The translations under genes were made by a program, and so were the position numbers. DNA of 64,000 nt from Deinococcus gobiensis I-0 (GTDB lineage: Bacteria; Deinococcota; Deinococci; Deinococcales; Deinococcaceae). Of the stretch, positions 1 through 8,793 are shown in pieces. The stretch spans positions 425,001-489,000 of the forward strand of contig NC_017790.1 in NCBI RefSeq assembly GCF_000252445.1. The letters are read 5' to 3'. How positions within the stretch are numbered: the stretch's first letter is position 1; each line of letters starts with the position of its first letter. The notes beneath the pieces are model-generated. The model did no database searches and was not told the DNA's origin. It was given only the letters and a program-made list of their open reading frames with translations.

Positions 1-1180
1 GGCGAGCATCCCGACGGCCCGGCCCGCGTGGCGCGGCTTCAGGAGGCCTGGAGCGTGGCCCTGCCCGGCGAGGTGACGTGGCCGGCGGCGGTGGTGGGCG
101 AGGGCGACCTCGTGGCCGTGGGCACGCGCGGCGGGCAGCTGATCCTGACCCACACGTCGGGGCGGCCCTACGCGACCCTCGCGGCGCGTGACGAGGTGAC
201 CGCCCCGGCGACCTTCTTGGGCGGGCACGTGCTGTACGGGGCCTGGGACGGCACCCTGCGCCGCGCCGAGTTGCAGAGCGGGCAGGAGGTCTGGCGGCAC
301 CAGGCCCGCGCCGAATTCACCGGGGCCCCCACCGTCTGGGCCGACCGGGTGCTGGCCGCCAGCCGCGACGGGCACCTCCACGCCCTGAACCTGCGCACCG
401 GCGAGCTGGCCTGGGCCTACCGCACCGGGGGGCCACTGGCGGCCAGTCCGGGTCATCTGGGCGGGGGCGGCGCTGCTGTGCGACGAGGACGGCTGGCTGC
501 ACGCCATCGACGCCCGCAGCGGGGGGCCGCTGTGGAAGGTCGAGGTGGGCACGGTCCACGCGACCCCGGCCCTGCTGCCCACCGGCCCGGCCGAGGCCAC
601 ACTGGTCGTCGCCACCTGGCCCGGCGAGGTCCATGCCCTGCGGCTGAGCGCGGCGTCGGGGCGCGCCGCCCTGAACACCGAGGAACCGATCCTGTGGACC
701 TACGACCTGGAGGACGAGGTCTGGGCCTCGCCCGCCATCGCCCGCTCGGCCCTGGCCGCGCCGGTCCCGGCGGCGTCCGACGAGGCCGCGCTGCCCGACG
801 CCCCGGCGCAGGGCGCTCAGGCGGCGCGGGGCCCGGCCGGGGGGCACGGGGTGGTCGTGGTGGCCGGATGGGGCGGCGTGGTGCGGGCGCTGCGGCTCTC
901 GGACGGCGAAGACCTCTGGGCACACGCGCTCGAAGGCCGGGTCACGGCCAGCCCGGTCATCAGTGGGGGGATGGTCTACCTGGCCTCCGAACTGGGTGAA
1001 CTGACGGCGCTCGACCTCGCCACGGGCGCGGTGCGCTGGACCCGGCGCGAGCGCACCGGCGTGCAGGCCACCCCACTCGCTGCCGGCGGCGCGCTGTATG
1101 TCGCCTTCATGGACGGGACCCTGCGCGCCTACCGCGACGCCACCCCGGCCTGGACCCCTGGCGGCGCGCGCGAGGACTGA
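1..1180 (+). pseudogene. PQQ-like beta-propeller protein, 5' partial and frameshifted
   Basis: The reading frame is already open at the window edge, so the true start is probably upstream. Frame 1 encodes repeated propeller blades (for example GHLHALNLRTGELAW) to about base 450. There the sense jumps to frame 2, which continues with VIWAGAALLCDEDGW, then LHAIDARSGGPLW and LTALDLATGAVRW, to the stop at 1178-1180. Removing one G from the GGG at 450-452 restores an ASPVIW blade motif, typical of PQQ-like (BamB or quinoprotein-type) repeats. The family serves as beta-propeller scaffolds, often in the envelope or as sensor domains. A one-base insertion, or a sequencing error in a G run, is the simplest reading. 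No PQQ-dependent catalytic residues can be assigned. The next gene, tatA, is separate, 116 bp downstream. Confidence 0.75.
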
Positions 1181-1296
1181 GGGTCCGGGCAAGGGGCCGC
1201 GCGGATTCTCACCTGCGGCGCATCCATCCCGGCGCGCGCCGGGGCTAGACTCGGGGGCAAAGTGGCGCCCGCGCCCGTCCCCCTGGAGGTCCACCC

Positions 1297-1614
1297 ATGC
1301 CCAATCTCGGTCCCGGAGAAATTCTCGTCATTCTGATAGTCGCGCTGCTGGTGTTCGGGCCGCGCAAACTGCCGGACCTGGGCAAGAGCCTGGGCGGCGC
1401 GCTGCGCGAGTTCCGCCGCAGCACCCAGGGCCTCAAGGAAGACTTCGACGGCGCGATGCGCGAGTCGCCCGCCCCGGCCCAGGCCCAGACGGCCCAGCCG
1501 GTCACCCAGGTCATCGCCGCCCAGCCCCAGGTGGTCACGGCGCAGGCCGTCACCCCCCAGGCCGCCGCTCCCCAGCCCCAGGCCACGCCGACCGCCGAAC
1601 CCCGCCAGGGCTGA
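1297..1614 (+). CDS. tatA: Sec-independent protein translocase subunit TatA/E
   Basis: A 105-residue protein with the TatA/E architecture: a short N-terminus (MPNLGPGEILVILIVALLVF), one transmembrane helix at about residues 7-22, the conserved FGPRKLPDLGKSLG hinge and amphipathic helix, then a low-complexity tail rich in Gln, Pro and Ala from about residue 60. TatA oligomers form the channel that exports folded twin-arginine-signal proteins. The ATG is preceded by GGAGGT at 1285-1290. A TAGACT -10-like box lies at 1246-1251, giving a short leader. No tatC is in the window, as is common when tatA stands alone. A strong hairpin at 1635-1671 follows the stop. Confidence 0.93.
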   Translation: MPNLGPGEILVILIVALLVFGPRKLPDLGKSLGGALREFRRSTQGLKEDFDGAMRESPAPAQAQTAQPVTQVIAAQPQVVTAQAVTPQAAAPQPQATPTAEPRQG

Positions 1615-1634
1615 AGACTTCCCGCTGCCCCCGG

Positions 1635-1671
1635 CCGCCCCCGCTTGTAAGCACGCTGCAAGCGGGGGCGG
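1635..1671 (+). terminator. Intrinsic terminator-like hairpin after tatA
   Basis: A perfect 13-bp inverted repeat (CCGCCCCCGCTTG at 1635-1647 with its complement at 1659-1671) has an 11-nt loop and is followed by TTATAAC. It lies between the tatA stop and the kinase start. There is no long T run, so efficiency is uncertain. Confidence 0.6.
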
Positions 1672-1732
1672 TTATAACAGAGGAGATGGTGTCTCCTGCC
1701 TCCTCCTGCCCGCCGGGCCGACCGGACCACGC

Positions 1733-3814
1733 GTGAATACCGCCCTGCTGGTGGCCCTGTTCGTGGTCACGCTGCTGCTGCTCGTCCGTATGTCCGAGCG
1801 TGCCCTGAGCGCCGTGCTGGCCGTGACAGGCGCGGTTCTGGTGCTGTTCCTGGCCGCCGTGAACCTGGGCGCGACCCAGGGGGACCTGCTGGCCCGCCTG
1901 GCGCGCACCCAGGGCCTTCTGGTCGTGGTGGTCACGCTGCTGGGGGGCGCGGCCTTCACGCTCGGCGCGCCGCAGCTGCCCCGGCTGCGCACGGGTGGGC
2001 TGCGGCTGCTCGAGCGGGCGCGGCCGGTGCGGGTCCAGCGCACCGCCAAGCCTGTGGCAGCCACCCCGCGCGCCCCGACCCACCTGACCGTCAGCGACCT
2101 GCATTTTCAGGAGTACGAGGTGCTCGACCGCGTGGGGGTCGGCGGCATGGGCAGCGTGTACCGCGCCCGGCGCAAGAACGACGGCAAAGTCGTGGCCCTC
2201 AAGGTGCCGCAGGAGAAGTACCTCGCCGACGCCAAATTCGTCAAGCGCTTCTACCGCGAGGCGGAGGTGCTCAAGCGCTTCAGCCACCCCAACATCGTGC
2301 GGGTCTACGACTACCGCATGCAGGACCCCGAGCACTACATCGCCATGGAGTTTCTCGACGGGCAGAGCCTCGAAGCCCTGCTGGAGGAACGTGAACTGGG
2401 CTTCGGGGAGAGCGTGCAGATCCTGCGGGCGCTGGCCGACGCCCTGCGGCACATTCACATGCAGAACGTGGTCCACCGTGACATCAAGCCCGCCAACGTG
2501 ATGGTCACGCAGGGGGCCCTGAGCGGCGGGCAGCTGCGCGACGGCGGGGTCAAGCTCATGGACTTCGGCATCGCGGTGGGCAAGGTCCTGACCCGCCTGA
2601 CCATGACCGGCGCGCGGGTGGGCACGCCCATCTACATGGCGCCCGAGCAGGCCAAGGGCAACCGCGTGGATGCCCGCAGCGACGTGTATTCGCTGGGGCT
2701 GCTGGCCTACGAGATGGTCACCGGTCAGACCGCCTTCCGGGGCAGTTACGAGGCGGTCGTGCACCAGCAGGTCTTCGAGTCGCCCAAGCCGCCCAAGCAG
2801 GTGCGGCTGGACGTCCCGGGCAAATTCAGCGACCTCGTGCTGGACATGATCGAGAAGGACCCGGCGGGCCGCCCCACCCTCGACGAGGTGATCGCGCGCA
2901 TCGACGCGGGCGTGCTGAGCGACGAGACCTTCGACGATCCGGTGGCCCTGGCGATCAGCATTCAGGAGCGGCACGGCACGCTGCGGCTGCTTGACCTGCA
3001 CGGCAAGCTGCGCCTGAGCCTGCGTGACCAGTCGAGCGGCGAGGCCGGGCTGCCGGGCGCGCCCGGGGCGATTGTGGGCGACCGTCAGGGCCACCTGTAC
3101 ATCGCCCTCGTGGACCTGCGCCAGGGCAAGGGCGGGCCGCTGATCCGCAAGCTCGACGCCCAGGGCCGCGAGGTGCTCGCCTTCGGCAGCTACGGCCTGG
3201 CCGAGGGCGAACTGCTGCGCCCGGTGGGCCTCGCCATGATCGGCCCGGAACTGTACGTTCTCGATGCCGAGTCCTGCGCCGTGAGCGTGTTCACCGCCCA
3301 GGGCAAGTTCGTGCGGCGCTTCGGCGGGCGCGGCAGCGGCATGGGGCGCTTCGCCCAGCCCGCCGCCATCGCCGCGTCGCCGGCGGGCGAAATCTACGTG
3401 CTCGACCACGGCAGCTGCGAGGTGCAGCGCTTCAGCGCCCAGGGCGAGTATCTCAGCCGCTACGCCTTCCGCCTCGACCGGGGCAGCGAGGGCCTGCGCC
3501 CCCTGGAAGGCCTGAGCGTGGACGCCGCCGGCAACGTGTACATCGTGGACAGCGTGGCGCGCAAGCTGCGCCGGGTGGGTGCCGACGGCAGCTCCGGCAC
3601 GGCCTTCGCCCTGGAGACGCTGGTCGGCGAACCGGCCGACGCCACCTGGCTGCTCCAGGTCAGCGAGCAGGGCCAGATCTACGCCGTGCGTCAGGGCGGA
3701 CAGGTCCTGCGGACCTATTCGCCGGCGGGCGACCTGCTCACCTCGCGCGACATGTACGCCCCCGTGATGGCGATGGCCCTGCTCGAGCGTCCCCGGGTCG
3801 GCAGTCATGCCTGA
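1733..3814 (+). CDS. Membrane Ser/Thr protein kinase with C-terminal NHL-repeat propeller
   Basis: 693 residues from a GTG start. Residues about 2-85 hold two or three hydrophobic helices. A Hanks-type kinase domain spans about 123-390. It has the glycine loop GVGGMGSVY, the VALK lysine, VHRDIKPANV with catalytic Asp near residue 249, DFG and GTPIYMAPEQ. From about residue 440 to the end are NHL-like blades (RFGGRGSGMGRFAQPAAIA, GEIYVLD), probably a ligand- or protein-sensing propeller. All catalytic motifs are present, so it should be active, unlike the PASTA pseudokinase at 41-42.7 kb. No good ribosome-binding site is visible before GTG 1733, so the start is moderately sure. The next gene starts 8 nt before this stop, suggesting co-translation. 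Substrates cannot be inferred. Confidence 0.88.
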   Translation: MNTALLVALFVVTLLLLVRMSERALSAVLAVTGAVLVLFLAAVNLGATQGDLLARLARTQGLLVVVVTLLGGAAFTLGAPQLPRLRTGGLRLLERARPVRVQRTAKPVAATPRAPTHLTVSDLHFQEYEVLDRVGVGGMGSVYRARRKNDGKVVALKVPQEKYLADAKFVKRFYREAEVLKRFSHPNIVRVYDYRMQDPEHYIAMEFLDGQSLEALLEERELGFGESVQILRALADALRHIHMQNVVHRDIKPANVMVTQGALSGGQLRDGGVKLMDFGIAVGKVLTRLTMTGARVGTPIYMAPEQAKGNRVDARSDVYSLGLLAYEMVTGQTAFRGSYEAVVHQQVFESPKPPKQVRLDVPGKFSDLVLDMIEKDPAGRPTLDEVIARIDAGVLSDETFDDPVALAISIQERHGTLRLLDLHGKLRLSLRDQSSGEAGLPGAPGAIVGDRQGHLYIALVDLRQGKGGPLIRKLDAQGREVLAFGSYGLAEGELLRPVGLAMIGPELYVLDAESCAVSVFTAQGKFVRRFGGRGSGMGRFAQPAAIAASPAGEIYVLDHGSCEVQRFSAQGEYLSRYAFRLDRGSEGLRPLEGLSVDAAGNVYIVDSVARKLRRVGADGSSGTAFALETLVGEPADATWLLQVSEQGQIYAVRQGGQVLRTYSPAGDLLTSRDMYAPVMAMALLERPRVGSHA

Positions 3815-4079
3815 GCCGGGGCTGCGGCTCTACAGCCGTGTGGGCTGCCACCTGTGCGAACAGGCCGAGGAGAGGCTGGACCGCTACGGGTTCGAGTACG
3901 AGCGGCTGGAGGTGAGCGGCGACCCCGAGCGCGAGCGGCTGTACGGCCACGACGTGCCGGTGCTGACCGACCGTGCGGGCCGGGTGCTGCTGCGCGGCGT
4001 GTTCGGGCCGGGCCGCCTGGGTGAGCTGCGGCTGCGGCTGCGGCGCGAGCTGGCCCCCGGCGGGGCCGGAGACGTCTAG
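3807..4079 (+). CDS. Glutaredoxin-family protein (DUF836-like)
   Basis: A 90-residue thioredoxin-fold protein beginning [19 protein letters not shown]. The CHLC pair near residues 15-18 matches the CxxC redox site of small glutaredoxin-like (DUF836) proteins, and [16 protein letters not shown] supplies the cis-proline strand. It is likely a cytoplasmic thiol-disulfide protein of unknown partner. The ATG overlaps the end of the kinase gene by 8 nt and has no strong Shine-Dalgarno, so translation is probably coupled. The downstream ndk has its own promoter-like box. Confidence 0.8.
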   Translation: MPEPGLRLYSRVGCHLCEQAEERLDRYGFEYERLEVSGDPERERLYGHDVPVLTDRAGRVLLRGVFGPGRLGELRLRLRRELAPGGAGDV

Positions 4080-4107
4080 CCCGGCGTCTGCTATGCTCCG
4101 GAACGCT

Positions 4108-4521
4108 ATGGAACGCACTTTTGCCATGATCAAGCCCGACGGCGTCCGCCGTGGCCTGACCCCCGAAATTCTCGCGCGCATCGCCCGCAAGGGCTACCGC
4201 GTGGTGGGCCTCAAGCAGATGGTGATCTCGCGCGAGACCGCCGAGAGCCACTACGGCGAGCACCGCGAGCGTCCCTTCTTCGGTGAGCTGGTGAGCTTCA
4301 TCACCGGCGGGCCGGTCGTCGCCATCGCCCTGGAAGGCGAGAACGCCATCGCCGGCTGGCGCGGCATGATGGGCGCGACCAACCCCGCCAACGCCGCCCC
4401 CGGCACCATCCGCGCCGACTTCGCCACCACCACGGGCGAGAACGTCACCCACGGCAGCGACAGCAGCGAAAGCGCCGAGCGCGAGCTGGGCCTGTTCTTC
4501 CGCCCCGAAGAGCTGCTCTAA
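4108..4521 (+). CDS. ndk: Nucleoside diphosphate kinase
   Basis: 137 residues, the normal family length. It starts [16 protein letters not shown] and contains the active-site histidine motif NVTHGSDS near residue 112, with the [11 protein letters not shown]-terminus. It transfers gamma-phosphate from ATP to NDPs through a phosphohistidine. The ATG at 4108 is chosen because homologues begin here and because TATGCT (4092-4097) lies 10 nt upstream without a Shine-Dalgarno, the arrangement of Deinococcus leaderless genes. A longer in-frame ORF upstream overlaps the glutaredoxin-like gene and is not needed. Confidence 0.96.
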   Translation: MERTFAMIKPDGVRRGLTPEILARIARKGYRVVGLKQMVISRETAESHYGEHRERPFFGELVSFITGGPVVAIALEGENAIAGWRGMMGATNPANAAPGTIRADFATTTGENVTHGSDSSESAERELGLFFRPEELL

Positions 4522-4823
4522 GCCCCGCCCCGCAGGCCCCGGCCACGACCTCGACGGGTCGGGACCGGGGTCTTCCATTGGCCCCCATCGGGGGCGACCG
4601 GGAAAAAGAGTGAGGCGTGTGGACCGAGCTGTTAGTCTGCCCCTTGTCTGCCGGTGTCCGCTCCCTGAACGGGGCATCTGGTGACTGGCGCGGCGCGGTG
4701 GTGGCCCCGCGCCTGCGAAGGGGGCCAGCGGCCTTCCGGGAACAGCTGAGCGGAGCAGGACAGGAGCGGGGGAGGGCCGGGCGACGCCGCGCGGCCCGGA
4801 CGGCCCAGGGTGGAGGTACGGCT
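4522..4823 (+). other. Intergenic region ndk to GGDEF gene
   Basis: About 300 bases without a convincing gene. At 4537-4570 an imperfect 14-bp inverted repeat (CCCCGGCCACGACC with GGTCGGGACCGGGG, two mismatches) followed by TCTT is a plausible ndk terminator. TAGTCT at 4633-4638 is -10-like and could start a long leader for the GGDEF gene. No riboswitch class was recognised. Confidence 0.45.
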
Positions 4824-5849
4824 TTGGACGGAGAGCAGAATCTGCTGTGGCAACTGCGCGAACGCCTCCGTCTGGGGCTGTGCGCCGCCGTGCTGCTGCG
4901 CTTTTTGCTGCTGCCGGGCATGTCCGGGGACAGCGCGGTGCAGGTCCGGGCCTACGTCGCCCTGCTGGCCCTGCTGGGGGTGGTGATGAGCCTGCTGGGG
5001 CTGTCGCGCCGAAAACCCAGCCGACTGCTGGCTGAGGTGGTCTGGGCGCTGCCCACCCTGCTGATCGCGCCGCTGTGGGCGGCCCACCTGAGCCGGATGG
5101 GCGGCAGCCCGGCCGAAATGCTGCTGTGGCTCGGGGTCATCGTCGTGGCGCTGTTCGTCTTTCTAGGGTCGGTGCTGGGCGCGGCCTTCTCGGCGGTGCT
5201 GGCCCTGCTGCTGGGACTGGTGCTGATGATGTGGCCCCCCACCGGCGAGGCGGCGACGCTGTGGCACTCGGCCGCCCTGGCCCTGCCCGCCATGGCGGTC
5301 CTGAGTTTCAGCCTGATGCGCTTTACCGAGGTCCATCTCACGGTCTATGCCGAAACCACCGACCAGTTGCGCGCGGCGCGGCTCGACGCCCTGACCGGAA
5401 GCCTGGGGCGCGCGGCGCTTGAAGAACATCTAGGCAAGGCGGCCGTGTATGCCCGGCGCAGCAGTACGCCGCTGAGCATCATCGTGACCGACATCGACCG
5501 GTTCAAGCAGGTGAACGACCAGCACGGCCACGGTGCGGGCGACGACGTGCTGCGGGCCTTCGCCAAGCGGCTGCGGCGCAGCGTGGGGGGGCTGGGCGGC
5601 ACGGTGGGCCGCTGGGGGGGCGAGGAGTTCCTGATCGTCCTGCCGGGACTGTCGCGCACCGACGCCCTGGTGCTGGCCGAGACGCTGTGCCGCGAGGTGG
5701 AGCGTGGCCCGCTGGCCGGACTGAACGTGACGGCCAGCTTCGGGGTGGCGGCCCTGCGCGACGCCACCGACTCGCCCGCCTCGCTGTTCGCCCGCGCCGA
5801 CGCGCGGCTGTACGAGGCCAAGGCGGCGGGCCGCAATACGGTGCGCTGA
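4824..5849 (+). CDS. Membrane diguanylate cyclase (GGDEF protein)
   Basis: About 341 residues from the TTG at 4824, chosen because GGAGGT (4812-4817) sits 6 nt before it; the open frame extends to 4617 without such a site. The first 180 residues contain about six hydrophobic helices. They are followed by a GGDEF domain: DALTGSLGR, TDIDRFKQVNDQHGHGAGD and WGGEEFLIVLP. GGEEF is an active-type signature for making cyclic di-GMP from two GTP. The RxxD inhibitory site usually found just upstream is absent (the segment reads SVGGLGGTVGRW), so product inhibition may be weak. No EAL or other output domain is fused. Confidence 0.88.
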   Translation: MDGEQNLLWQLRERLRLGLCAAVLLRFLLLPGMSGDSAVQVRAYVALLALLGVVMSLLGLSRRKPSRLLAEVVWALPTLLIAPLWAAHLSRMGGSPAEMLLWLGVIVVALFVFLGSVLGAAFSAVLALLLGLVLMMWPPTGEAATLWHSAALALPAMAVLSFSLMRFTEVHLTVYAETTDQLRAARLDALTGSLGRAALEEHLGKAAVYARRSSTPLSIIVTDIDRFKQVNDQHGHGAGDDVLRAFAKRLRRSVGGLGGTVGRWGGEEFLIVLPGLSRTDALVLAETLCREVERGPLAGLNVTASFGVAALRDATDSPASLFARADARLYEAKAAGRNTVR

Positions 5850-5868
5850 GGCGCGCCCCCGCTTTCCC

Positions 5869-6348
5869 TCAGGGCGCGAAGGCGGGCAGCAGTGCCGGCT
5901 GGAGCTGCGTGACATAGCCCCGGGTGAGCAGCCGCAGGCCTTTCCCGTCCGGCAGCACCAGCACGTCCTTCAGGCGGCCTCCCCGGATGACGGTGCCCGG
6001 TCCCTGGGCGGTCTGGACGGCGCGGCCCTGACCGGCAGCGAGGTCGGCGGCCGAAAACTGCGCGCCGCTTACGGTCATGACCCAGGCCAGGGGCCGCAGG
6101 TCGCTGTCGTAGTCCACCTGCACGCTACGGGCGGGCAGCGGCGGCCGCTTGTCCCAGCGCACCCGGCGCACGCCGTGGCCTTCGCGGGTACGCGCGTCGG
6201 CGCTGGCGTCGTAGGACCCGTTGGCGGTGAACAGGACCCGCGCCGCGAGGTCCTCGGCCGCAGGCTGTTTCTGACAGGCGGCCAGCAGCGCGCAGAGCGT
6301 CAGGGCCGCCAGGGCCGCGCCCCTGGGGGGCGGGAAGGAGGGTTTCAC
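5869..6348 (-). CDS. Putative lipoprotein of unknown function
   Basis: 159 residues from GTG 6348. The N-terminus [17 protein letters not shown] is followed by CALLAACQ, a lipobox with acylation predicted at the second Cys, so the protein is probably a membrane-anchored lipoprotein. The rest (for example [20 protein letters not shown] and [17 protein letters not shown]) matches no family I recognise. The start is chosen because TATGGT (complement of 6355-6360) lies 6 nt upstream, a leaderless arrangement; the frame itself runs on to 6432 with no signal-like sequence. Its gene ends face to face with the GGDEF gene. Confidence 0.65.
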   Translation of the reverse strand: MKPSFPPPRGAALAALTLCALLAACQKQPAAEDLAARVLFTANGSYDASADARTREGHGVRRVRWDKRPPLPARSVQVDYDSDLRPLAWVMTVSGAQFSAADLAAGQGRAVQTAQGPGTVIRGGRLKDVLVLPDGKGLRLLTRGYVTQLQPALLPAFAP

Positions 6349-6470
6349 CCCGCCACCATACGCCCGCGCCGCCGGGACGAACGCCCGCGCCGCCGGCCCG
6401 AGGTGAGACGAGGGTAAAGTGCCGTGCCACACGGCTTAAGTCCGCTTCATATCCCCTTCAGAACGCGTGC

Positions 6471-6566
6471 TAGACTTGGCGGCGTGTGCCTGCGACCAGG
6501 GGTTCGGTACCCCAACAACCCGAACGCCGCCCACAGGGGCGGCGCGAACAGCTTTCGGGATTGGGG
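6471..6566 (+). other. Promoter-like box and structured non-coding stretch beside tRNA-Arg
   Basis: TAGACT at 6471-6476 resembles the -10 boxes used across this window. The sequence after it can fold: GGCGGCGT (6478-6485) pairs with ACGCCGCC (6524-6531), enclosing GGGG-TTCGGTA-CCCC. A GTG 7 nt after the box would open a 34-codon ORF running antisense into the tRNA, which is unlikely to be a protein. A short RNA reading toward the 3' end of the tRNA is possible but unproven. Confidence 0.3.
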
Positions 6567-6643
6567 TGGTGCGCTCGACTGGACTTGAACCAGCGGCCTT
6601 TGGCTTCGGAGGCCAACGCTCTATCCAGCTGAGCTACGAGCGC
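6567..6643 (-). tRNA. tRNA-Arg, anticodon CCG
   Basis: Read on the minus strand, the cloverleaf is complete: acceptor GCGCTCG with CGAGCGC, D-arm GCTC-AGCTGGATA-GAGC, anticodon stem TTGGC-CTCCGAA-GCCAA, variable loop, and T-arm GCTGG-TTCAAGT-CCAGT. The loop CTCCGAA places CCG at positions 34-36, decoding the arginine codon CGG. Discriminator A is followed by an encoded CCA (6567-6569). Its promoter lies at 6656-6684. Confidence 0.95.
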
Positions 6644-6655
6644 GAAAGCTCAGGT

Positions 6656-6684
6656 ACCCTAGCATTTTGCCCCAAGGAGATCAA
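6656..6684 (-). promoter_or_regulatory. Sigma-70-type promoter of tRNA-Arg
   Basis: On the minus strand TTGATC (complement of 6679-6684) and TAGGGT (complement of 6656-6661) are separated by exactly 17 nt, and the tRNA 5' end follows 12 nt after the -10 box. The -35 box overlaps the ribosome-binding region of the divergent PPIC gene. Confidence 0.75.
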
Positions 6685-8718
6685 GTGAAACGAAAACCAC
6701 TCGTGAACGGTCTGTTGATCGTTCTGGCCCTGCTTCTCGTGGTGGGGATGGCCTACCAGTTCGTGCCCTCGCTGCGCGGCGGCGGCGCGGGCGGCCTGTT
6801 CGGCCGTCAGACCGGCACGCCGGCCCTCCGCGTGGACGGCGCGACCGTCACGGTCGAGGAACTCGAAGCGGCGCGCCGCAGCAACCCCGTGATCGCCGGC
6901 ACCGACACCGGCCTGCTGGGCGACGACTTCAAGACCTACGTGGTGGCGCAGAGCGTTCGCCGGGCGTTGTACACCCAGGCCGCCAGCGACATCAACGTGA
7001 GCCGTCAGGACGTGGACGCCGAGGTCAAGAAGTTCCGTGAGGCGCGCAACCTGACCGACAACAAGGCCTGGACCGATGCCCTCCAGGGGGCAGGCCTGAC
7101 CGACGCGGCCTACCGTACCCAGGTGCGTGACCAGCTGGCCGTGCAGCGCAAGGTCGAGTCGCTGCAAAAGGACGTGCCGGCCGCCACCGACGCCGAGGCG
7201 CAGGCCTACTACGACCTGAACCAGAACCAGTACCAGAGCGACGCCCGTATCGTGGGCCGTGAGATCGTGGTCGCCGACCGCGCCAAGGCCGACGCCCTGC
7301 TGACCCAGGCGCGCGCGTCCGGGGCCGACTTCGCGGCCCTGGCGAGCGCCAACAGCACCGAGTTCAAGGACCGGGGCGGCGCGCTGGGTCCCATCGAGAA
7401 CGGCAGCCCGCGTCCGGTCGCCCAGGTGGCCCTGCCCACCGAGGTCGCCGCGGCGGCCTTCGCCCTGAAGGACGGCGGCGTGACCGACGTGGTCGCCAGC
7501 GGCGGCAAGTTCTACATCGTCAAGGTCGAGCGCTACCTCGCGCCCGCCACCCGGCCCTTCTCGGAAGTCAAGAGCCAGGTGCAGGCCACCGTCACCCAGC
7601 AGAAGAAGGACGCCGTGGTCGAGAAATGGCTCGACGGCCTCCAGAAGGACGCCAAGATCGAGTACGTGGACCCGGCCTGGAAGGTCGAGAACCCCACCGT
7701 GGCGACCGTGTCGGGCCAGAACATTCCCTACGCCGACGTCGTCGAGCAGGTCGTGAACAACCAGCAGCTCGCGCAGATCTTCCAGCAGCTGCCCGCCGAG
7801 CAGGTTGCCGGGCTGGTCAACACCGGCCTCAAGCCCCAGATCGTCAAGCAGCTCATCAGCGGCTACGCGGCCCCCACCATCGCCGAGAAGCTCAAGCTGA
7901 ACCTCGTCGGCACCCGTCAGGAGATCGCCACCGCCCTGAGTGCCTACGGCGCGCGTGACGTGAAGGTCTCCGACAGCGACGTGCAGGCCTTCTACCGCCA
8001 GAACGTCGCGCAGTTCGAGACCCCCGGCAGCGCGAGCGTGGACGAGGCCAGCTTCGCCACCCGCACTCAGGCCGAGGCCTTCCGCACCGACTGGAACGGG
8101 CAGGGCGAGTTCGTGGCGGCGGCGACCCGTGCAGGCGGCACCGTGAGCGAGCGCGGCGCGGTGACCTCGGGCGACCAGAAGCTCGGCAGCGAGCTGGAAA
8201 CGGCCGTCTTCGGCCCCAACCTGCGCAGCGTGGGCGAGGGCAGCCTCTCGCCGGTCGTGCAGAACGGCCAGCGCTTCTCGGTGGCCTACGTCACCGATCT
8301 CAAGCGCGCCACCACCCAGCCGCTGAGCGCCGTGCGCGCCCAGATCGAGGAGCAGGTCCTGGCGAGCAAGAAGAACGAAGCGGGCCAGAAGTTCCTGGAA
8401 GCGCAGGTGGCGACCCTCAAGCCCACCGACCGTCTCCAGACCGTGCTCGCGGCCCAGGCCAAGCGCGTGGCGGCGGCGACGCCCAAGACCGAGACGCCCG
8501 CGACCGGCACCCCGGCGACCGGGACGCCCGCTACGGAGACCCCGGCCGGCAGCGGCAGCACTTCGGGGAGCGGCAGTGCCTCGGGCAGCGGCGCCAGCAC
8601 CCCGGCGACGGGCGCGGCCGAGAACGGTACGACCACCCCGGCGACCGGTACTCCCGCGACGGGCACCCCGGCCACCGGCACGTCCACCGAGACGGCCCCG
8701 GCCACCAGCACTCCCTGA
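6685..8718 (+). CDS. PPIC/SurA-type peptidyl-prolyl isomerase, membrane-anchored
   Basis: 677 residues from GTG 6685, preceded by AAGGAG (6674-6679). One N-terminal transmembrane helix (VNGLLIVLALLLVVGMAY) is followed by a SurA_N-like helical region. A parvulin domain at about residues 180-290 includes IVGREIVVADRAKADALL, GGALGPIENG and GGKFYIVKVERYLAP. A second, divergent rotamase-like region lies near residues 430-560. The last 85 residues are low complexity, built from TPATG units around a GSGS-rich centre. The layout resembles PpiD, which helps folding of exported proteins at the outer face of the membrane. The Pro/Thr/Ser tail may span the thick cell wall. Coupling to the downstream scpA is unlikely, because scpA has its own start signal. 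Confidence 0.87.
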   Translation: MKRKPLVNGLLIVLALLLVVGMAYQFVPSLRGGGAGGLFGRQTGTPALRVDGATVTVEELEAARRSNPVIAGTDTGLLGDDFKTYVVAQSVRRALYTQAASDINVSRQDVDAEVKKFREARNLTDNKAWTDALQGAGLTDAAYRTQVRDQLAVQRKVESLQKDVPAATDAEAQAYYDLNQNQYQSDARIVGREIVVADRAKADALLTQARASGADFAALASANSTEFKDRGGALGPIENGSPRPVAQVALPTEVAAAAFALKDGGVTDVVASGGKFYIVKVERYLAPATRPFSEVKSQVQATVTQQKKDAVVEKWLDGLQKDAKIEYVDPAWKVENPTVATVSGQNIPYADVVEQVVNNQQLAQIFQQLPAEQVAGLVNTGLKPQIVKQLISGYAAPTIAEKLKLNLVGTRQEIATALSAYGARDVKVSDSDVQAFYRQNVAQFETPGSASVDEASFATRTQAEAFRTDWNGQGEFVAAATRAGGTVSERGAVTSGDQKLGSELETAVFGPNLRSVGEGSLSPVVQNGQRFSVAYVTDLKRATTQPLSAVRAQIEEQVLASKKNEAGQKFLEAQVATLKPTDRLQTVLAAQAKRVAAATPKTETPATGTPATGTPATETPAGSGSTSGSGSASGSGASTPATGAAENGTTTPATGTPATGTPATGTSTETAPATSTP

Positions 8719-8793
8719 GCCTGACCTGAAGTTCCGAGCGGTGGCCCTGCCTTGTCGGCGAGGCCGCCGCTCCGTTTACCCTACAATCGGCCG

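Noticed and set aside
1550..3808. 752-codon minus-strand ORF opposite the kinase
   Set aside because: High-GC shadow frame, rich in His, Gln, Ala and Arg with no motifs; the plus strand has a full kinase.
6467..6688. 73-codon plus-strand ORF across the tRNA
   Set aside because: It is mostly the antisense of tRNA-Arg, with no sign of a protein.
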